A stretch of 64,000 nucleotides of DNA from CAVVST01 sp963750995 (GCA_963750995.1 CAVVST010000003.1:1-64000); one strand, 5' to 3'; shown: positions 25,311 to 34,739, numbered from the stretch's first letter. The notes: generated by a model not told the origin, from the letters alone. A program made the numbers and translations.

Positions 25311-25990
25311 TTCCGATCATCGTCGGCGACCGCCGCACGACCGGGATCGTCTACGCGGCCAACCATGATCGCCGGCTCGGCGCCACGCTGGTGCTGGCGC
25401 ACGGCGCCGGCGCCGGCCAGACCAGCCGCTTCATGGTGCAGCTCGCCGAGGCACTGGCCGAGCGCGGCGTAGACGTGCTGACCTTTAACTTTCTCTACAC
25501 CGAGCAGGGTCGGAAGATGCCCGATCGGCCGGAGACGCTCGAGGCGTGCTACCGCGCTGCGATTGATTCGGCGCGATCGCACGCGCCGTTCGCGGGGAAT
25601 AAGGTGTTTATCGGCGGCAAGTCGATGGGCGGCCGCATCGCCTCGCACCTCGCCGCCGCAGGCGCCGTCACCGGCGACGCGACAGCCGCGGCCATGTCCG
25701 GCCTCGTCCTGCTCGGCTACCCGCTGCATCCGCCGGGCAAGCCCGATCAGTTGCGGGTCGCGCACCTTCCCGGCATTCGCGTGCCGGTGCTCATCGTCCA
25801 GGGCGAACGCGATCCGTTCGGATCGCCTGACGAACTGCGGTCGCACGTCGCCGCCCTCGGAACACTCGTCACGCTGCACGCCGTCGCCGGCGGCGACCAT
25901 TCGCTGGCGGTGCGTAGTGTCCGCCTTCAGGCGGACCACTATTTACGGCTCTACGATCTGATTGCCTCCTGGATCGCGAACGTGCCATAG
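25301..25990 (+). CDS. alpha/beta hydrolase (KANL3/Tex30-like, start uncertain)
   Basis: About 230 residues. It has the dienelactone-hydrolase-like pattern typical of the KANL3/TEX30 group: LVLAHGAGAGQTSRFM (oxyanion), nucleophile GGKSMGGRIASH (serine), Asp in VQGERDPFGSPDEL and His in AGGDHSLAV. No convincing ATG, GTG or TTG start is seen at the head of the domain; it opens within the tail of the preceding gene, so either a rare CTG start or a frameshift/assembly problem is possible. The C-terminal region contains a REP-derived segment (VRSVRLQADHY). Confidence 0.7.
   Translation: MALIPIIVGDRRTTGIVYAANHDRRLGATLVLAHGAGAGQTSRFMVQLAEALAERGVDVLTFNFLYTEQGRKMPDRPETLEACYRAAIDSARSHAPFAGNKVFIGGKSMGGRIASHLAAAGAVTGDATAAAMSGLVLLGYPLHPPGKPDQLRVAHLPGIRVPVLIVQGERDPFGSPDELRSHVAALGTLVTLHAVAGGDHSLAVRSVRLQADHYLRLYDLIASWIANVP
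25914..25936. repeat. GTAG-REP inside the hydrolase gene
   Basis: GTAGTGTCCGCCTTCAGGCG begins a perfect stem-loop that is translated in frame near the hydrolase C-terminus, between the catalytic histidine and the last helix. Confidence 0.85.
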
Positions 25991-26003
25991 AATACGCGCG
26001 TAC

Positions 26004-26033
26004 GTAGGGCGGGTTCCGCGTAGCGGACCCGCC
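26004..26033. repeat. GTAG-REP upstream of the second carboxypeptidase-regulatory-like gene
   Basis: GTAGGGCGGGTTCCGCGTAG starts a stem-loop of the CCGCTTCGCGG family, ending 10 bp before the ATG at 26044. Any transcript of this gene would carry the hairpin or begin in it. Confidence 0.85.
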
Positions 26034-26043
26034 AGGGGCGCGC

Positions 26044-28182
26044 ATGAAACCGAGCGGCTTCTTCGGCGTCATCGTTCTGCTGCTGTTGTCGCTGACAACG
26101 AGCGCCCGTCAGTCCCTTCCTCAAATCACGATCGACAACGACGACATCGCCGGCCTCGTCACCGGCGCGCGCGGACCCGAAGCCGGCGTCTGGGTGATCG
26201 CTGAAACGCGCGACCTCCCCACTCCGTTCGCCAAGATCGTCGTCACTGACGATGCGGGGCGGTTCCTGGTGCCGGATCTCCCGAAGGCGAACTACTCCGT
26301 GTGGGTACGTGGCTACGGGTTGACCGATTCAGCAAAGGTTGACGGCGATGCCGGGCGCCCGGCTCAATCTCGCCGCAGCCCCCGCGCCCGACGCGCGTGC
26401 GGCGGCAGAGATCTATCCGCCAGTCTACTGGTTCGCGATGATGCACGTCCCCGCGGCGCGCGAGTTTCCGCTCGAGAAGATCAAGAGCCAGGGCGAGTGG
26501 CTGAACATCGTCAAGACCGGCGCGTGCCAGTCGTGCCACGCGCTCGGGACACCGGGGACGCGCACCATCCCGAAGGCGCTCGGCAGCTTCTCCACATCCG
26601 CCGATGCCTGGCGGCGGCGCCTGCTCTCGGGCCAGGCGCAGGCGTTCATGACGCGCGACATCACGCGCCTCGACACCGAGATCGCACTGAAGCATTTCGG
26701 CGACTGGACCGATCGCGTCGCCGGCGGCGAGCTGCCATTCGCGGCGCCCAGCCGTCCCCAGGGGCTCGAGCGCAACGTCGTCATCACCGAGTGGGACTGG
26801 TTTACTCCGACGACGTATCTGCACGACGAGATCGCGACCGACCGGCGCAATCCGCGTGTGAATGCGAACGGCAAGATCTACGGCTCGCCCGAAGACAGCA
26901 GCGACTTCGTGCCCGTGCTGGATCCCGCCACGCATACTGCCACCCAGGTGCTGCATCCCGTGCGCGATCCCGCGACGCCGTCGACCAAAGCGAACATGAT
27001 GGCGCCGTCGGCGCACTGGGGCGCCGAGCCGATCTGGGACAGCAAGACGCTCAACCACAACCCGATGATGGACGAGCGCGGCCGCGTGTGGTTCACGCCG
27101 CGTGTGCGGCCCAACGCGAATCCTGATTTCTGCAAGGCCGGATCGTCGCATCCCTCGGCGAAAGCGTTTCCGATCCAGGAGTCCGGCCGGCATCTCTCGA
27201 TGTACGATCCCGCGTCCGGGAAGTTCACGCTGATCAGCACCTGCTTCCCCACGCATCACCTGGCGTTTGCGCAGGACGCGAACCAGACGCTGTGGACAAG
27301 CGCCGGCGTCGCCGGGCCCGGCGCGATCGGGTGGCTCAATCGCCGGATGTTCGAGGAGACCGGCGACGAGGTGCGCTCGCAGGGCTGGACGCCGTTTGTC
27401 GTTGACACCAACGGCAACGGCCGCCGCGATCCCTGGGTCGATCTCGTCGAGGTCGAGGCGCAGCTTCAGGTGCGCCGGCGTCTGCCGACCCAACGCGCGA
27501 CACGCGCATCGCCGTGAACATCTACGCGGTGGCGATCAGCCCCGCCGATGGCTCCGTCTGGGGCACCGTCCTCGGCTACCGCGGCGCCATCGTCCGCGTC
27601 GTCCCCGGCGCGAATCCCACCGAGACCGCGCTGACGGAAATCTACGAGCCGCCCGCACCCGGCTACGGCCCGCGCGGCGGCGACATCGATCGCAACGGAA
27701 TCTACTGGGTGTCGCTCGCGAGCGGTCATCTCGCCAGCTTCGACCGCCGCAAGTGCAAGGTGCTCAACGGGCCGAAAGCCACCGGCGCGCATTGCCCCGA
27801 AGGATGGGCGTTCCACCAGTTCCCCGGCCCGCAGCTGCGCGACGTGCAGGAACCCGGCAGCGCCGAGGCGAGCTATTACACGTGGGTGGACTGGTTCGAC
27901 GTCTTCGGCCTGGGCGCGAACGTGCCGATTGCGATGGGCAACCTCAATAGCTCGATCCTGCCGCTGGTGAACGGCCGCTTCCTCAACATCGTCGTCCCCT
28001 ATCCGATGGGCTTCTTCCCGAAGAACGTGGACGGCCGCATCGACGACCCCAATGCCGGCTGGAAAGGCCGCGCGCTGTGGTCCACCTACGGCACGCGGAC
28101 GATGTATCACCTGGAGGGCGGCACCGCGAATCGCCCGAAGGCCGTGAAGATTCAGCTGCGTCCCAATCCCCTCGCACGCTGA
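26044..28182 (+). CDS. Carboxypeptidase-regulatory-like, heme-binding beta-propeller protein (paralogue; frameshifted)
   Basis: Start ATG 26044 with signal peptide (FFGVIVLLLLSLTTSARQ). Domain order is the same as in the 13737-15918 gene: carboxypeptidase regulatory-like domain (GLVTGARGPEAGVWVIAETR ... YSVWVRGYGLTDSAKV), a CQSCH heme site, ERNVVITEWDWFTPTTYLHD, MMDERGRVWFTPRVRPNANP, and the propeller-like tail NGIYWVSLASGHLASFDRRKCK. The frame breaks near 26339 (one extra T; continues TAMPGARLNLAAAP) and again near 27480 (-1 or +2; continues SADPTRDTRIAVNIYA). The tail ends at 28182. Role unknown; periplasmic and redox-related by inference. Confidence 0.75.
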
Positions 28183-28197
28183 ATAGAACGTACGTGC

Positions 28198-28248
28198 AGG
28201 CGGCTTTTGCCGCCTCGCTTCTGTCGTAGTGTCCGGCTTTAGCCGGAC
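28198..28248. terminator. hairpin and REP between convergent genes
   Basis: AGGCGGCTTTTGCCGCCT (28198-28215) forms an 8-bp stem with a TT loop, followed by a GTAG-REP TCCGGCTTTAGCCGGAC (28226-28248). They lie between the convergent heme-protein and lipoprotein genes. No T-run, so the termination role is positional inference. Confidence 0.5.
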
Positions 28249-28263
28249 CTCGTGGTGATCCTT

Positions 28264-29020
28264 CTACTGCGGCAGGTTGCGCGGCGGCTCCATCGCGGTC
28301 TGCAGCACAAACGTCTGCGCGACCTTTGACGTCCAGTCCATGAGCACATTCACACGAACTTCCTCGGCCGCCGCGACGGAAACGGATAACGGCGGCCGGC
28401 AGCACTGGTAGGGCCGTAGGATCTCGAGATAGCCGCCGGCAATGCCGTCTTCCGCAGTCAGTCACGGTCACCGTCAGCATCCCGCGTGTCGCCGAGACGA
28501 CGCGGAACTTGCGGCATCTCCATTCATCGCTGAACCCGCAGAATCCCTCGTCTGGCAGCAGCGTGACACGGAGCGTTGTTCCGGCCGCTACCCTCGTGAT
28601 TGGATGCAGGCGGAAGTTCTGTATCGCGTTCGTCGCCGGCACGACGTAGCGGTAGTCGTCTTCGTAACCCGCCTTCGACGCGACGGCGCCGCCGCCCTGC
28701 CCCTGGCCCGCCGCGTTTTCAAACGTCACCTCGTATCGCCCCGTCGCGCCCGTCGTCGTGATGAGCGGTTCCAACCGGACGCCGGGAATGAACGGAGATG
28801 CCTTCACCGTGGCATCCGCGACCGGCCGGCCATCCGGTTCGGTCACCGTCCCGGCGAGGTTCATGGTCAGCGTTGGGTACGAAGGTGTCCCAGCGACTGG
28901 CGGCGGTGAGCCAGGCGTCACGCTCGACGGGCTCGTCGGCGCGTCTGACCCACATGCGGCCGTCAGCAACACAGCCGCGACATGCGGCAGCACTCTGCCG
29001 CGACGCAGTCCTTCGCTCAC
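28264..29020 (-). CDS. Carboxypeptidase-regulatory-like lipoprotein (frameshifted)
   Basis: Start GTG 29020. A lipoprotein signal ends in LLTAAC (lipobox); a Ser/Pro linker follows (APTSPSSVTPGSPPP), then a carboxypeptidase-regulatory-like domain (NLAGTVTEPDGRPVADATVKA ... GRYEVTFENAAG). The frame breaks near 28452 with one extra G after VTVTDC; the tail continues as EDGIAGGYLEILRPY and ends LQTAMEPPRNLPQ at 28264. Predicted periplasmic or outer-membrane lipoprotein of unknown role. Confidence 0.65.
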
Positions 29021-29191
29021 GCCGCAGAATATACGACTGGCGAGCCCAGACCGACAACCCCGTCGAGGACTTCGTGGGGCCAGTCGTCCTGATTTGCGGA
29101 AGACAACTAGCTGTCGATTCCGCCACAGTCGCACCACGCCCCATCGCACCGCCTCCCCGTCGCACCCCGCGCCGTGTAGTACGTTGTTGCG

Positions 29192-31015
29192 ATGCCCCTG
29201 GTCTCGTTGGACGCGGTCACGATCGCCTACGGACACCTGCCGCTGCTCGACAACGTCGTGCTGCGGGTGGAGCCGCGCGAGCGCATCGCCATCATCGGCC
29301 GCAACGGCAGTGGCAAATCGACGCTGCTGAAGATTCTCGGCGGTGCGGTGGAACCCGACGCAGGGATCGTCTGGCGGCAGCCCGGATTTCGGGTGGCACG
29401 GCTGGAGCAGGACGTGCCGCTCTCCGACAGCCGTTCAGTCTTCGATGTGGTCGCCGAAGGCCATCGGCACCACGTCGAAGAAGACGAGGACTGGATCCGC
29501 GAACACCACGTCGATCTCGTCCTGTCCCGGCTGAACCTCGATGGCGACGCGATTGTCGATACCCTCTCGGGCGGCTGGCGCCGCCGCGTGCTGCTGGCGC
29601 GAGCGCTGGTCGGGCAGCCGGATCTCCTGCTCCTGGATGAACCGACCAACCACCTGGACGTCGATGCCATTATTTGGCTGGAGGAGTTTGTGGCCGGCTA
29701 TCGCGGAGCCGTCGCCTTCGTCACGCACGATCGCACCTTCCTGCGCCGGGTCGCCACGCGCATCGTCGAGCTCGATCGGGGGCGGCTCACGTCGTGGCCC
29801 GGCGATTACGCGACGTATCTACGGCGCAAGGAAGAAGCGCTCGCGAATGAAGCGGCCGAACGCGCAAGGTTAGACGACAAGCTGGCCGAGGAAGAAGTTT
29901 GGATCCGTCAGGGCATCAAGGCGCGGCGCACGCGGAACGAAGGGCGGGTGCGGGCACTGGAAGCCATGCGCGAGGAACGCGGTGCGCGACGGGAGCAGAT
30001 GGGACAGGTGCGGCTGCACGCCGTCATCGCCGAGGCACAGGCCGCTCAGTCAGGCAAGCTCGTGTTCGAGCTGGACGAGGTCAGCAAGTCGTACGCGGAC
30101 ACGCCAGTCGTCCGGCATTTCTCCACCCGAATCATACGGGGCGATCGCGTCGGCCTGATCGGTCGCAATGGCGTCGGCAAGACCACGCTGCTCAAGCTGC
30201 TGATGGGTGAAATCAGCCCCGACCAGGGTACCGTCCGCCTCGGCGCGAACGTGGAGATCGCGTACTACGATCAGCAGCGCGAGCAGCTCGATCCCGACGA
30301 AACCGTCTTCGCCACCATCGGCAATGGCAATGACACCGTCACCGTCAACGGCCGCACCCGTCACGTCAATGCCTACCTGCGGGATTTCCTGTTCGATCCC
30401 GCGCAGGCCGCCTCGCCCGTCAAGGCGCTGTCGGGTGGCGAGCGCAATCGTCTCCTGCTCGCGCGCCTGTTCACGCGGCCCGCGAACGTGCTCGTCCTGG
30501 ACGAGCCGACGAACGACCTCGATATCGAGACGCTGGAGCTCCTCGAGGAGCAGCTGCTGGAATGGCCGGGAACGCTGCTGCTCGTCACCCACGATCGCGC
30601 GTTCATGGACAACGTCGTGACCACAACGTTCGCCTTCGAGGGCGATGGGCACGTGCGTGAGTATGTCGGCGGTTATGAGGATTGGATACGCCAGCGGCCC
30701 GCTCCCTCGCTTCCACCAGTCGCATCCCGTGCAGGCGATCCGAGGCCGTCCGGTGCTACTGAATCTCGAGCCGCGACAGCAGTCACACCGAAGAAGCTGT
30801 CCTACAAGGAACAACGCGAGCTCGAAGCGCTCCCACTGGAAATCGAGGCGCTCGAGTCAGAGGAGCAGGCGCTCAACGCGCGCATCGCCGGCCCCGAGTT
30901 CTACAAGGAGGGCCAAGAGGCCATTACCAGCGCCCTCGCGCGACTGGAGGCTGTCACCAGGGAGCTCGGTGATGCCTACACCCGCTGGCACGAGCTCGAA
31001 TCGCGATCGAACTGA
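29192..31015 (+). CDS. uup: ABC-F family ATPase (Uup-type)
   Basis: 607 residues with two ABC domains and no membrane segments: Walker A IIGRNGSGKSTLL and LIGRNGVGKTTLL; signature LSGGWRRRV and LSGGERNRL; Walker B LLLDEPTNHLD and LVLDEPTNDLD. The interdomain linker and a C-terminal coiled coil (YKEQRELEALPLEIEALE) fit Uup. ABC-F proteins act on ribosomes or branched DNA. The gene is upstream of a tRNA-Pro remnant; its last codons overlap nothing but lie within 10 bp of it. Confidence 0.93.
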   Translation: MPLVSLDAVTIAYGHLPLLDNVVLRVEPRERIAIIGRNGSGKSTLLKILGGAVEPDAGIVWRQPGFRVARLEQDVPLSDSRSVFDVVAEGHRHHVEEDEDWIREHHVDLVLSRLNLDGDAIVDTLSGGWRRRVLLARALVGQPDLLLLDEPTNHLDVDAIIWLEEFVAGYRGAVAFVTHDRTFLRRVATRIVELDRGRLTSWPGDYATYLRRKEEALANEAAERARLDDKLAEEEVWIRQGIKARRTRNEGRVRALEAMREERGARREQMGQVRLHAVIAEAQAAQSGKLVFELDEVSKSYADTPVVRHFSTRIIRGDRVGLIGRNGVGKTTLLKLLMGEISPDQGTVRLGANVEIAYYDQQREQLDPDETVFATIGNGNDTVTVNGRTRHVNAYLRDFLFDPAQAASPVKALSGGERNRLLLARLFTRPANVLVLDEPTNDLDIETLELLEEQLLEWPGTLLLVTHDRAFMDNVVTTTFAFEGDGHVREYVGGYEDWIRQRPAPSLPPVASRAGDPRPSGATESRAATAVTPKKLSYKEQRELEALPLEIEALESEEQALNARIAGPEFYKEGQEAITSALARLEAVTRELGDAYTRWHELESRSN

Positions 31016-31023
31016 CTCGTGAT

Positions 31024-31073
31024 CCTGCCTTGGGCGCAGGGGGTCGCTGGTTCGAATCCAGTCGCCCCGACCA
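31024..31073 (+). tRNA. 3' fragment of tRNA-Pro (TGG), possible attachment-site remnant
   Basis: CCTGC CTTGGGC GCAGG forms the anticodon arm with anticodon TGG. The T-arm with loop TTCGAAT and acceptor CGCCCCG A CCA follow, encoded CCA included. The 5' half (acceptor CGGGGCG and D-arm) is absent: the DNA upstream is the end of the ABC-F gene. A tRNA fragment consisting only of the 3' half is the classic scar of a site-specific element that integrated at a tRNA gene. Confidence 0.75.
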
Positions 31074-31178
31074 CTTTTCAAAGTTCGGGGTAACAGCGAG
31101 GTAACACCCTCGGCACGACGCCGGGCACCATCCTGCGGCACCTGCACTTCCTCGCCACTGCCGACGTTCGGCGGTAAA

Positions 31179-31464
31179 ATGGACATCATGCGGGTCACCA
31201 TTCAATTGCCAGACGATATATCTGCAGCCCTTGAGGAGCAGTGGGACGACGTGCCTCGTCGCTCCCTTGAGGCGATCGCGGTTGAGGCCTATCGCAGTGG
31301 TGCCTTGGCAGAGTCTCAGGTGCGCCGGCTGTTGGGGCTTGATTCGCGGTTCCAGGTGCACGCACTGCTCAAGGAGCACAACGTGCCGCTGCAGTACACG
31401 CGCCGCAGACCTCGAGGACGATCTGCAAGCGCAACGAGAGCTCGGCATTCTGCCCAGTCGATGA
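31179..31464 (+). CDS. UPF0175 family antitoxin (frameshifted)
   Basis: The N-terminus MRVTIQLPDDISAALEEQW and the helix-turn-helix-like core RRSLEAIAVEAYRSGALAES with LLGLDSRFQVHALLKEHNVP match the UPF0175 antitoxin family. One extra base near 31400 shifts the frame: removing it gives ...QYTAADLEDDLQAQRELGI and the natural stop (TGA at 31462-31464). The stop overlaps the toxin ATG (ATGA). Confidence 0.75.
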
Positions 31465-31923
31465 TCGTCGTGGCCGACAGCGGGCCGCTGCACTACCTAA
31501 TCCTGCTCGAACACATCGAACTTCTCCGGCGGTTCTACGGTCAAGTCCTGGTGCCGGAGCCTGTCGCCGTTGAACTCTCCGCAGCAGCCGCGCCAGCCGT
31601 TGTGCGAGACTGGATGAGCGAAGCCGCCGACCTGGGTCGATGTACGTCCTGTGCCGTCTGACGCCGTGTCGATGATTACGGACGATCTCGACCTCGGCGA
31701 GCGAGCGGCGATCGCGCTCGCCGAGACGATGCACGCCGATCTGCTCTTGATCGATGAAGCCGCGGGCCGTGCTGAGGCGAAGCGTCGACATTTGCGAGTG
31801 ACCGGCACGCTCGGCGTGCTCAGGGCAGGGGCCGAGCAAGGCCTGGTGATTGATGGGTGCCGCCCGGTTGCCGCGCGAGGCGCCTCGGGAGTGGAACCGA
31901 GCGGCCCGGCATTGAACTGCTGA
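31461..31923 (+). CDS. DUF3368 (PIN-like) toxin (frameshifted)
   Basis: The N-terminus MIVVADSGPLHYLILLEHIELL has the PIN-type acidic first strand. One inserted base near 31620 breaks the frame; the rest reads as KPPTWVDVRPVPSD ... DDLDLGERAAIALAETMHADLLLIDEAAGR, the second conserved acidic region of DUF3368 proteins. This is the usual partner of UPF0175 antitoxins in VapBC-like modules. As sequenced the toxin would be truncated; whether this is real or an assembly error is open. Confidence 0.75.
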
Positions 31924-32024
31924 CGCCGCGCGCGAACGCCCATTACGAACCGAGTCGATGACGTCCTCGCAGATTCGCGTCCGTGACAGCTCAGGTCATA
32001 CGCTGTACTTTCGCTTGGTAATGA

Positions 32025-32053
32025 GGCGGCTCCGCTGCGCGGAACCGCCCTAC
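32025..32053. repeat. GTAG-REP variant (CCGCTGCGCGG core)
   Basis: GGCGGCTCCGCTGCGCGGAA... ending CCTAC (GTAG on the minus strand), between the toxin and DUF2914 genes, near the 3' end of both convergent neighbours. A sequence variant of the main family with GCTGCG in place of GCTTCG. Confidence 0.8.
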
Positions 32054-32079
32054 GTACGACGGCGCGGACCGCACGAAGG

Positions 32080-33189
32080 TCAGGCGCGCAGCGTCTTCCA
32101 CTGCCGCTCGCCCGTGCCTGCGTCCTCCTCGACGCGAAACGGAAAGGTCGCGATCGCGCGGCCGTCGTCGGTCTCTGCGGTCACACGCCATCGGCCGACC
32201 GCGAAGTTCGACTTCACCGCGAAACCTCGAAACCCTTCCCCGCGGCCGCCAACGACGTCGAGCGGCACGCGATCGGTGGTTGTCCAGGTGTCGGTCGCAG
32301 GGTCGAGGACCTCCCACCGGATGATCACGCGGTGCAGAAAGCCGGTCGGCGCGAAGACGCGCACGAAGTAGTGCAAGCGGTCCCCCTCGCGCCGCTCGAA
32401 CGTCCGCGAGTCGCGCCGCCAGAACTCCCAGGACGGCGGCTCCTGGTAGACAAGCGTGTAGCCGCCATCCTCACGGCGGATGTCGTGATAGATCCCCTGG
32501 AACTGGACGGACAACGGGACGGGCGGTATCAGGCGCAGCACGTAGAGGACGCCGATGAACAGAAGCACTCCGGCGGCGGGCGCGAAAAGGCGCCGCCGCA
32601 CGGCCGCTCGATCGACACCAGGTGCCCCGCCTTCGCTTGGCGGCTTCGGCGAGGCAGGCACGAGCCAGCGAGTCGCCTGCCACACCACAGCCGCGGACGA
32701 CAGCAGCGACAGCAGGAACACCCATCCGTCGATCCGTCCCAGGACAATCGGGATGAAGTAGATGAGAAAGGAGAGCACGCAGAAACCATAGAGACCGAGC
32801 CGCAGGTTGTAGCCGGCACGACGGATCCGCGGCGCCTCGTTGAGCCCCATGACGCCGACGAGCAGCGCCAGGAACAGCGCCGGACGCGCGCCGGTGCTGC
32901 TTCGGAAATACAGGACGACGTATGCGCTGAGCAGGCCGCCGTAGAGGAAGTGAAGCGCCTCGACGTTGTATCGCCACACTCGTGCTGCGACCCTACCGGT
33001 TACCCACGTGCCCTCGGCTTCTCGATGCTGAAAGATGAGGAGGCCGGTCAGGGCCACCAGGTACGCAAGCTGAAAGGCCAGGTCCAGCCACGCGTCGATC
33101 CGCTGCAAGGTGAAGAAATCGAACAGGAAGCCAGCCGTGAACATGGCCGCGGCGGAATGGAAACGAAGGACCTTGAGGACGTCGGGCAT
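32080..33189 (-). CDS. DUF2914 domain membrane protein
   Basis: About 369 residues from ATG 33189 (MPDVLKVLRFHSAAAMFTAGF). The N-terminal half has five to seven membrane segments, and the C-terminal half (from about SVQFQGIYHDIRREDGGYTL) is a soluble beta domain with FRWEV-like IIRWEVLDPATDTWTTTDRV and VGRWRVTAETDDGRAI. This is the DUF2914 layout; function unknown. Divergent from the three-gene module beginning 33212. Confidence 0.85.
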   Translation of the reverse strand: MPDVLKVLRFHSAAAMFTAGFLFDFFTLQRIDAWLDLAFQLAYLVALTGLLIFQHREAEGTWVTGRVAARVWRYNVEALHFLYGGLLSAYVVLYFRSSTGARPALFLALLVGVMGLNEAPRIRRAGYNLRLGLYGFCVLSFLIYFIPIVLGRIDGWVFLLSLLSSAAVVWQATRWLVPASPKPPSEGGAPGVDRAAVRRRLFAPAAGVLLFIGVLYVLRLIPPVPLSVQFQGIYHDIRREDGGYTLVYQEPPSWEFWRRDSRTFERREGDRLHYFVRVFAPTGFLHRVIIRWEVLDPATDTWTTTDRVPLDVVGGRGEGFRGFAVKSNFAVGRWRVTAETDDGRAIATFPFRVEEDAGTGERQWKTLRA

Positions 33190-33211
33190 GGCCTCGCGTA
33201 CGATGAAGAGT

Positions 33212-33712
33212 ATGAGCGAGACCGTCGTGCGCACGGCCGGGCTCGGCATCGCGATTGTCTACGCGGCTCTGATCGCCTGGCTGTTCGTGCGGCAGCCCGC
33301 TACCTTCGCGGAAGTCACCGGCGGACTCTCCTCCGCGGTCGGCGCCTATCGCATCGACCGCCAGGCGTTCGACGACGGGCAGCGGTACTTCCGCAATGAC
33401 CAGTTCGCCGAGGCGCGCGCGGCATTCGAACGCGCGGACCCGGCCCGCCGCGACGCGGTCACACAGTTCTACATCGCCTACGCGTTCTACCGTCAGGGCT
33501 GGGGCCGCTTCTATTCGGACGATGTGCTGTACCGGGCAGGACTCGAGGCGGTGAACCGGGCCATCGATCTGGCACCAAACGGGCGGCTGGTCGTCGAGGA
33601 ACCGGGACAGGAGATCGGGACCGCCGACGAGCTGAAGGCGGAGCTCGAACGCGGCCTCAAGGTCGAAGCGTCGGATCTCGACCCGATGCGCGTGTTCCGG
33701 CCACGCAAATGA
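33212..33712 (+). CDS. Membrane-anchored TPR-like protein
   Basis: 166 residues from ATG 33212 (MSETVVRTAGLGIAIVYAALIAWLF). One N-terminal membrane segment, then a helical region with TPR-like periodicity (DDGQRYFRNDQFAEARAAFERADPARRDAVTQFYIAYAFYRQGWG). Overlaps the next membrane gene by 4 bp. First gene of a three-gene module; role unknown. Confidence 0.7.
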   Translation: MSETVVRTAGLGIAIVYAALIAWLFVRQPATFAEVTGGLSSAVGAYRIDRQAFDDGQRYFRNDQFAEARAAFERADPARRDAVTQFYIAYAFYRQGWGRFYSDDVLYRAGLEAVNRAIDLAPNGRLVVEEPGQEIGTADELKAELERGLKVEASDLDPMRVFRPRK

Positions 33713-34350
33713 CGGCGGCGCGTGAAGCGATCCACCTGCCGGTGCTGTTACTGACGGTCACGCTGCTCGGCGGCCTCAGGCCAGCCGCGCCGACAGTGCT
33801 GGTGCCGCCATCGCTGTTCTCCCTCATCCTCGCCGTGCTGCTCGTCGGCGTGCTCGTGCAAAGCGGGGCGTTCGTCCCGTTCCGAGTGATGAACGCGTCG
33901 CGGCCGGCGCTCGCCAATCTGAATGGGGGCGTGCTGGCGGCGGCGCTGCTCGTCGCTTCGGCGCAGATGTTCTCGCTATTCACACCGGACGCGGGCCTGC
34001 CGCGCGTGCTCTTCAGCGTGTATTTCCTCGTCCTGATGATGAATACGATGGCCGCCAGTCCGGATCGTGTCCGCGTGCTGCGAAGCCTCGCCGTCACCTT
34101 TGGCGCGGCTCTCGTGCTGAAATTCATCGTGCTCGACGCCCTCTCGGACCCGGCCGGCGGTCGGCTCACTCGCCTGCTCCAGGTCCTCTTCGAAGGCGTG
34201 ACTCTCGGCGCAGTGTCGCAGGATGTGCAGCATCCCGCATCCGGCTACATAGCCTTTGCGGCCATCGCGATGTTCCTAACGGCGCTGTCGCTGCTGCCCT
34301 CTGCCGCCAGGGACCATTCCGCACGCACAATCGTCGTGCGCGACGCATGA
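33709..34350 (+). CDS. hypothetical multi-pass membrane protein
   Basis: 213 residues, six to seven hydrophobic segments (LPVLLLTVTLLGGL, LFSLILAVLLVGVL, GGVLAAALLVASAQMFSLF, VLFSVYFLVLMMNTMAA, LAVTFGAALVLKFIVLDAL, SGYIAFAAIAMFLTALSLL). No recognised domain. Starts by ATGA overlap with the TPR gene and ends by overlap with the following membrane gene, so all three are one operon and likely one complex. Confidence 0.65.
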   Translation: MTAAREAIHLPVLLLTVTLLGGLRPAAPTVLVPPSLFSLILAVLLVGVLVQSGAFVPFRVMNASRPALANLNGGVLAAALLVASAQMFSLFTPDAGLPRVLFSVYFLVLMMNTMAASPDRVRVLRSLAVTFGAALVLKFIVLDALSDPAGGRLTRLLQVLFEGVTLGAVSQDVQHPASGYIAFAAIAMFLTALSLLPSAARDHSARTIVVRDA

Positions 34351-34739
34351 TGTTCCGCGCACTCGTCGTCTGGCTCGGTCTCCTCGGACTCGCGATCGTC
34401 AACGGCGGTGTTCGCGAGGCAATCATCATCCCGCGGACCGGCGAGCTTGCGGGCCACGCCATCAGCACGATTTCGTTGTGCGTGCTCATTCTCGCGCTGG
34501 CGTGGCTGACGGTCGGATGGGTGCAGCCTGCGTCAGCGAGTGAGGCCTGGAAAATCGGCACACTGTGGGTGACGCTGGTCCTCGCGTTCGAATTCCTGGC
34601 AGGCCACTACCTGTTCGGCACGCCGTGGAATGAGCTGCTCGCGGATTACAACGTCATACGTGGACGAATCTGGCCGCTGGTGTTGGTGACGACGTTCGTG
34701 GCACCGTATCTTGCGGGTCGCGTGCGCGCGATGTGGTGA
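34347..34739 (+). CDS. hypothetical membrane protein
   Basis: 130 residues with four membrane segments (ALVVWLGLLGLAIVNGGV, ISTISLCVLILALAWLTVG, TLWVTLVLAFEFLAGHYLF, PLVLVTTFVAPYLAG). The motif EFLAGHYLFGTPWNELLADYNVIRGRIWPLVL is a conserved-looking loop typical of an uncharacterised bacterial family. No named function. Third gene of the module. Confidence 0.65.
   Translation: MMFRALVVWLGLLGLAIVNGGVREAIIIPRTGELAGHAISTISLCVLILALAWLTVGWVQPASASEAWKIGTLWVTLVLAFEFLAGHYLFGTPWNELLADYNVIRGRIWPLVLVTTFVAPYLAGRVRAMW

Noticed and set aside
31000..31073. A complete tRNA-Pro gene
   Set aside because: The acceptor 5' strand and D-arm are missing; no CGGGGCG occurs in the 30 bases upstream. Annotated as a remnant only.
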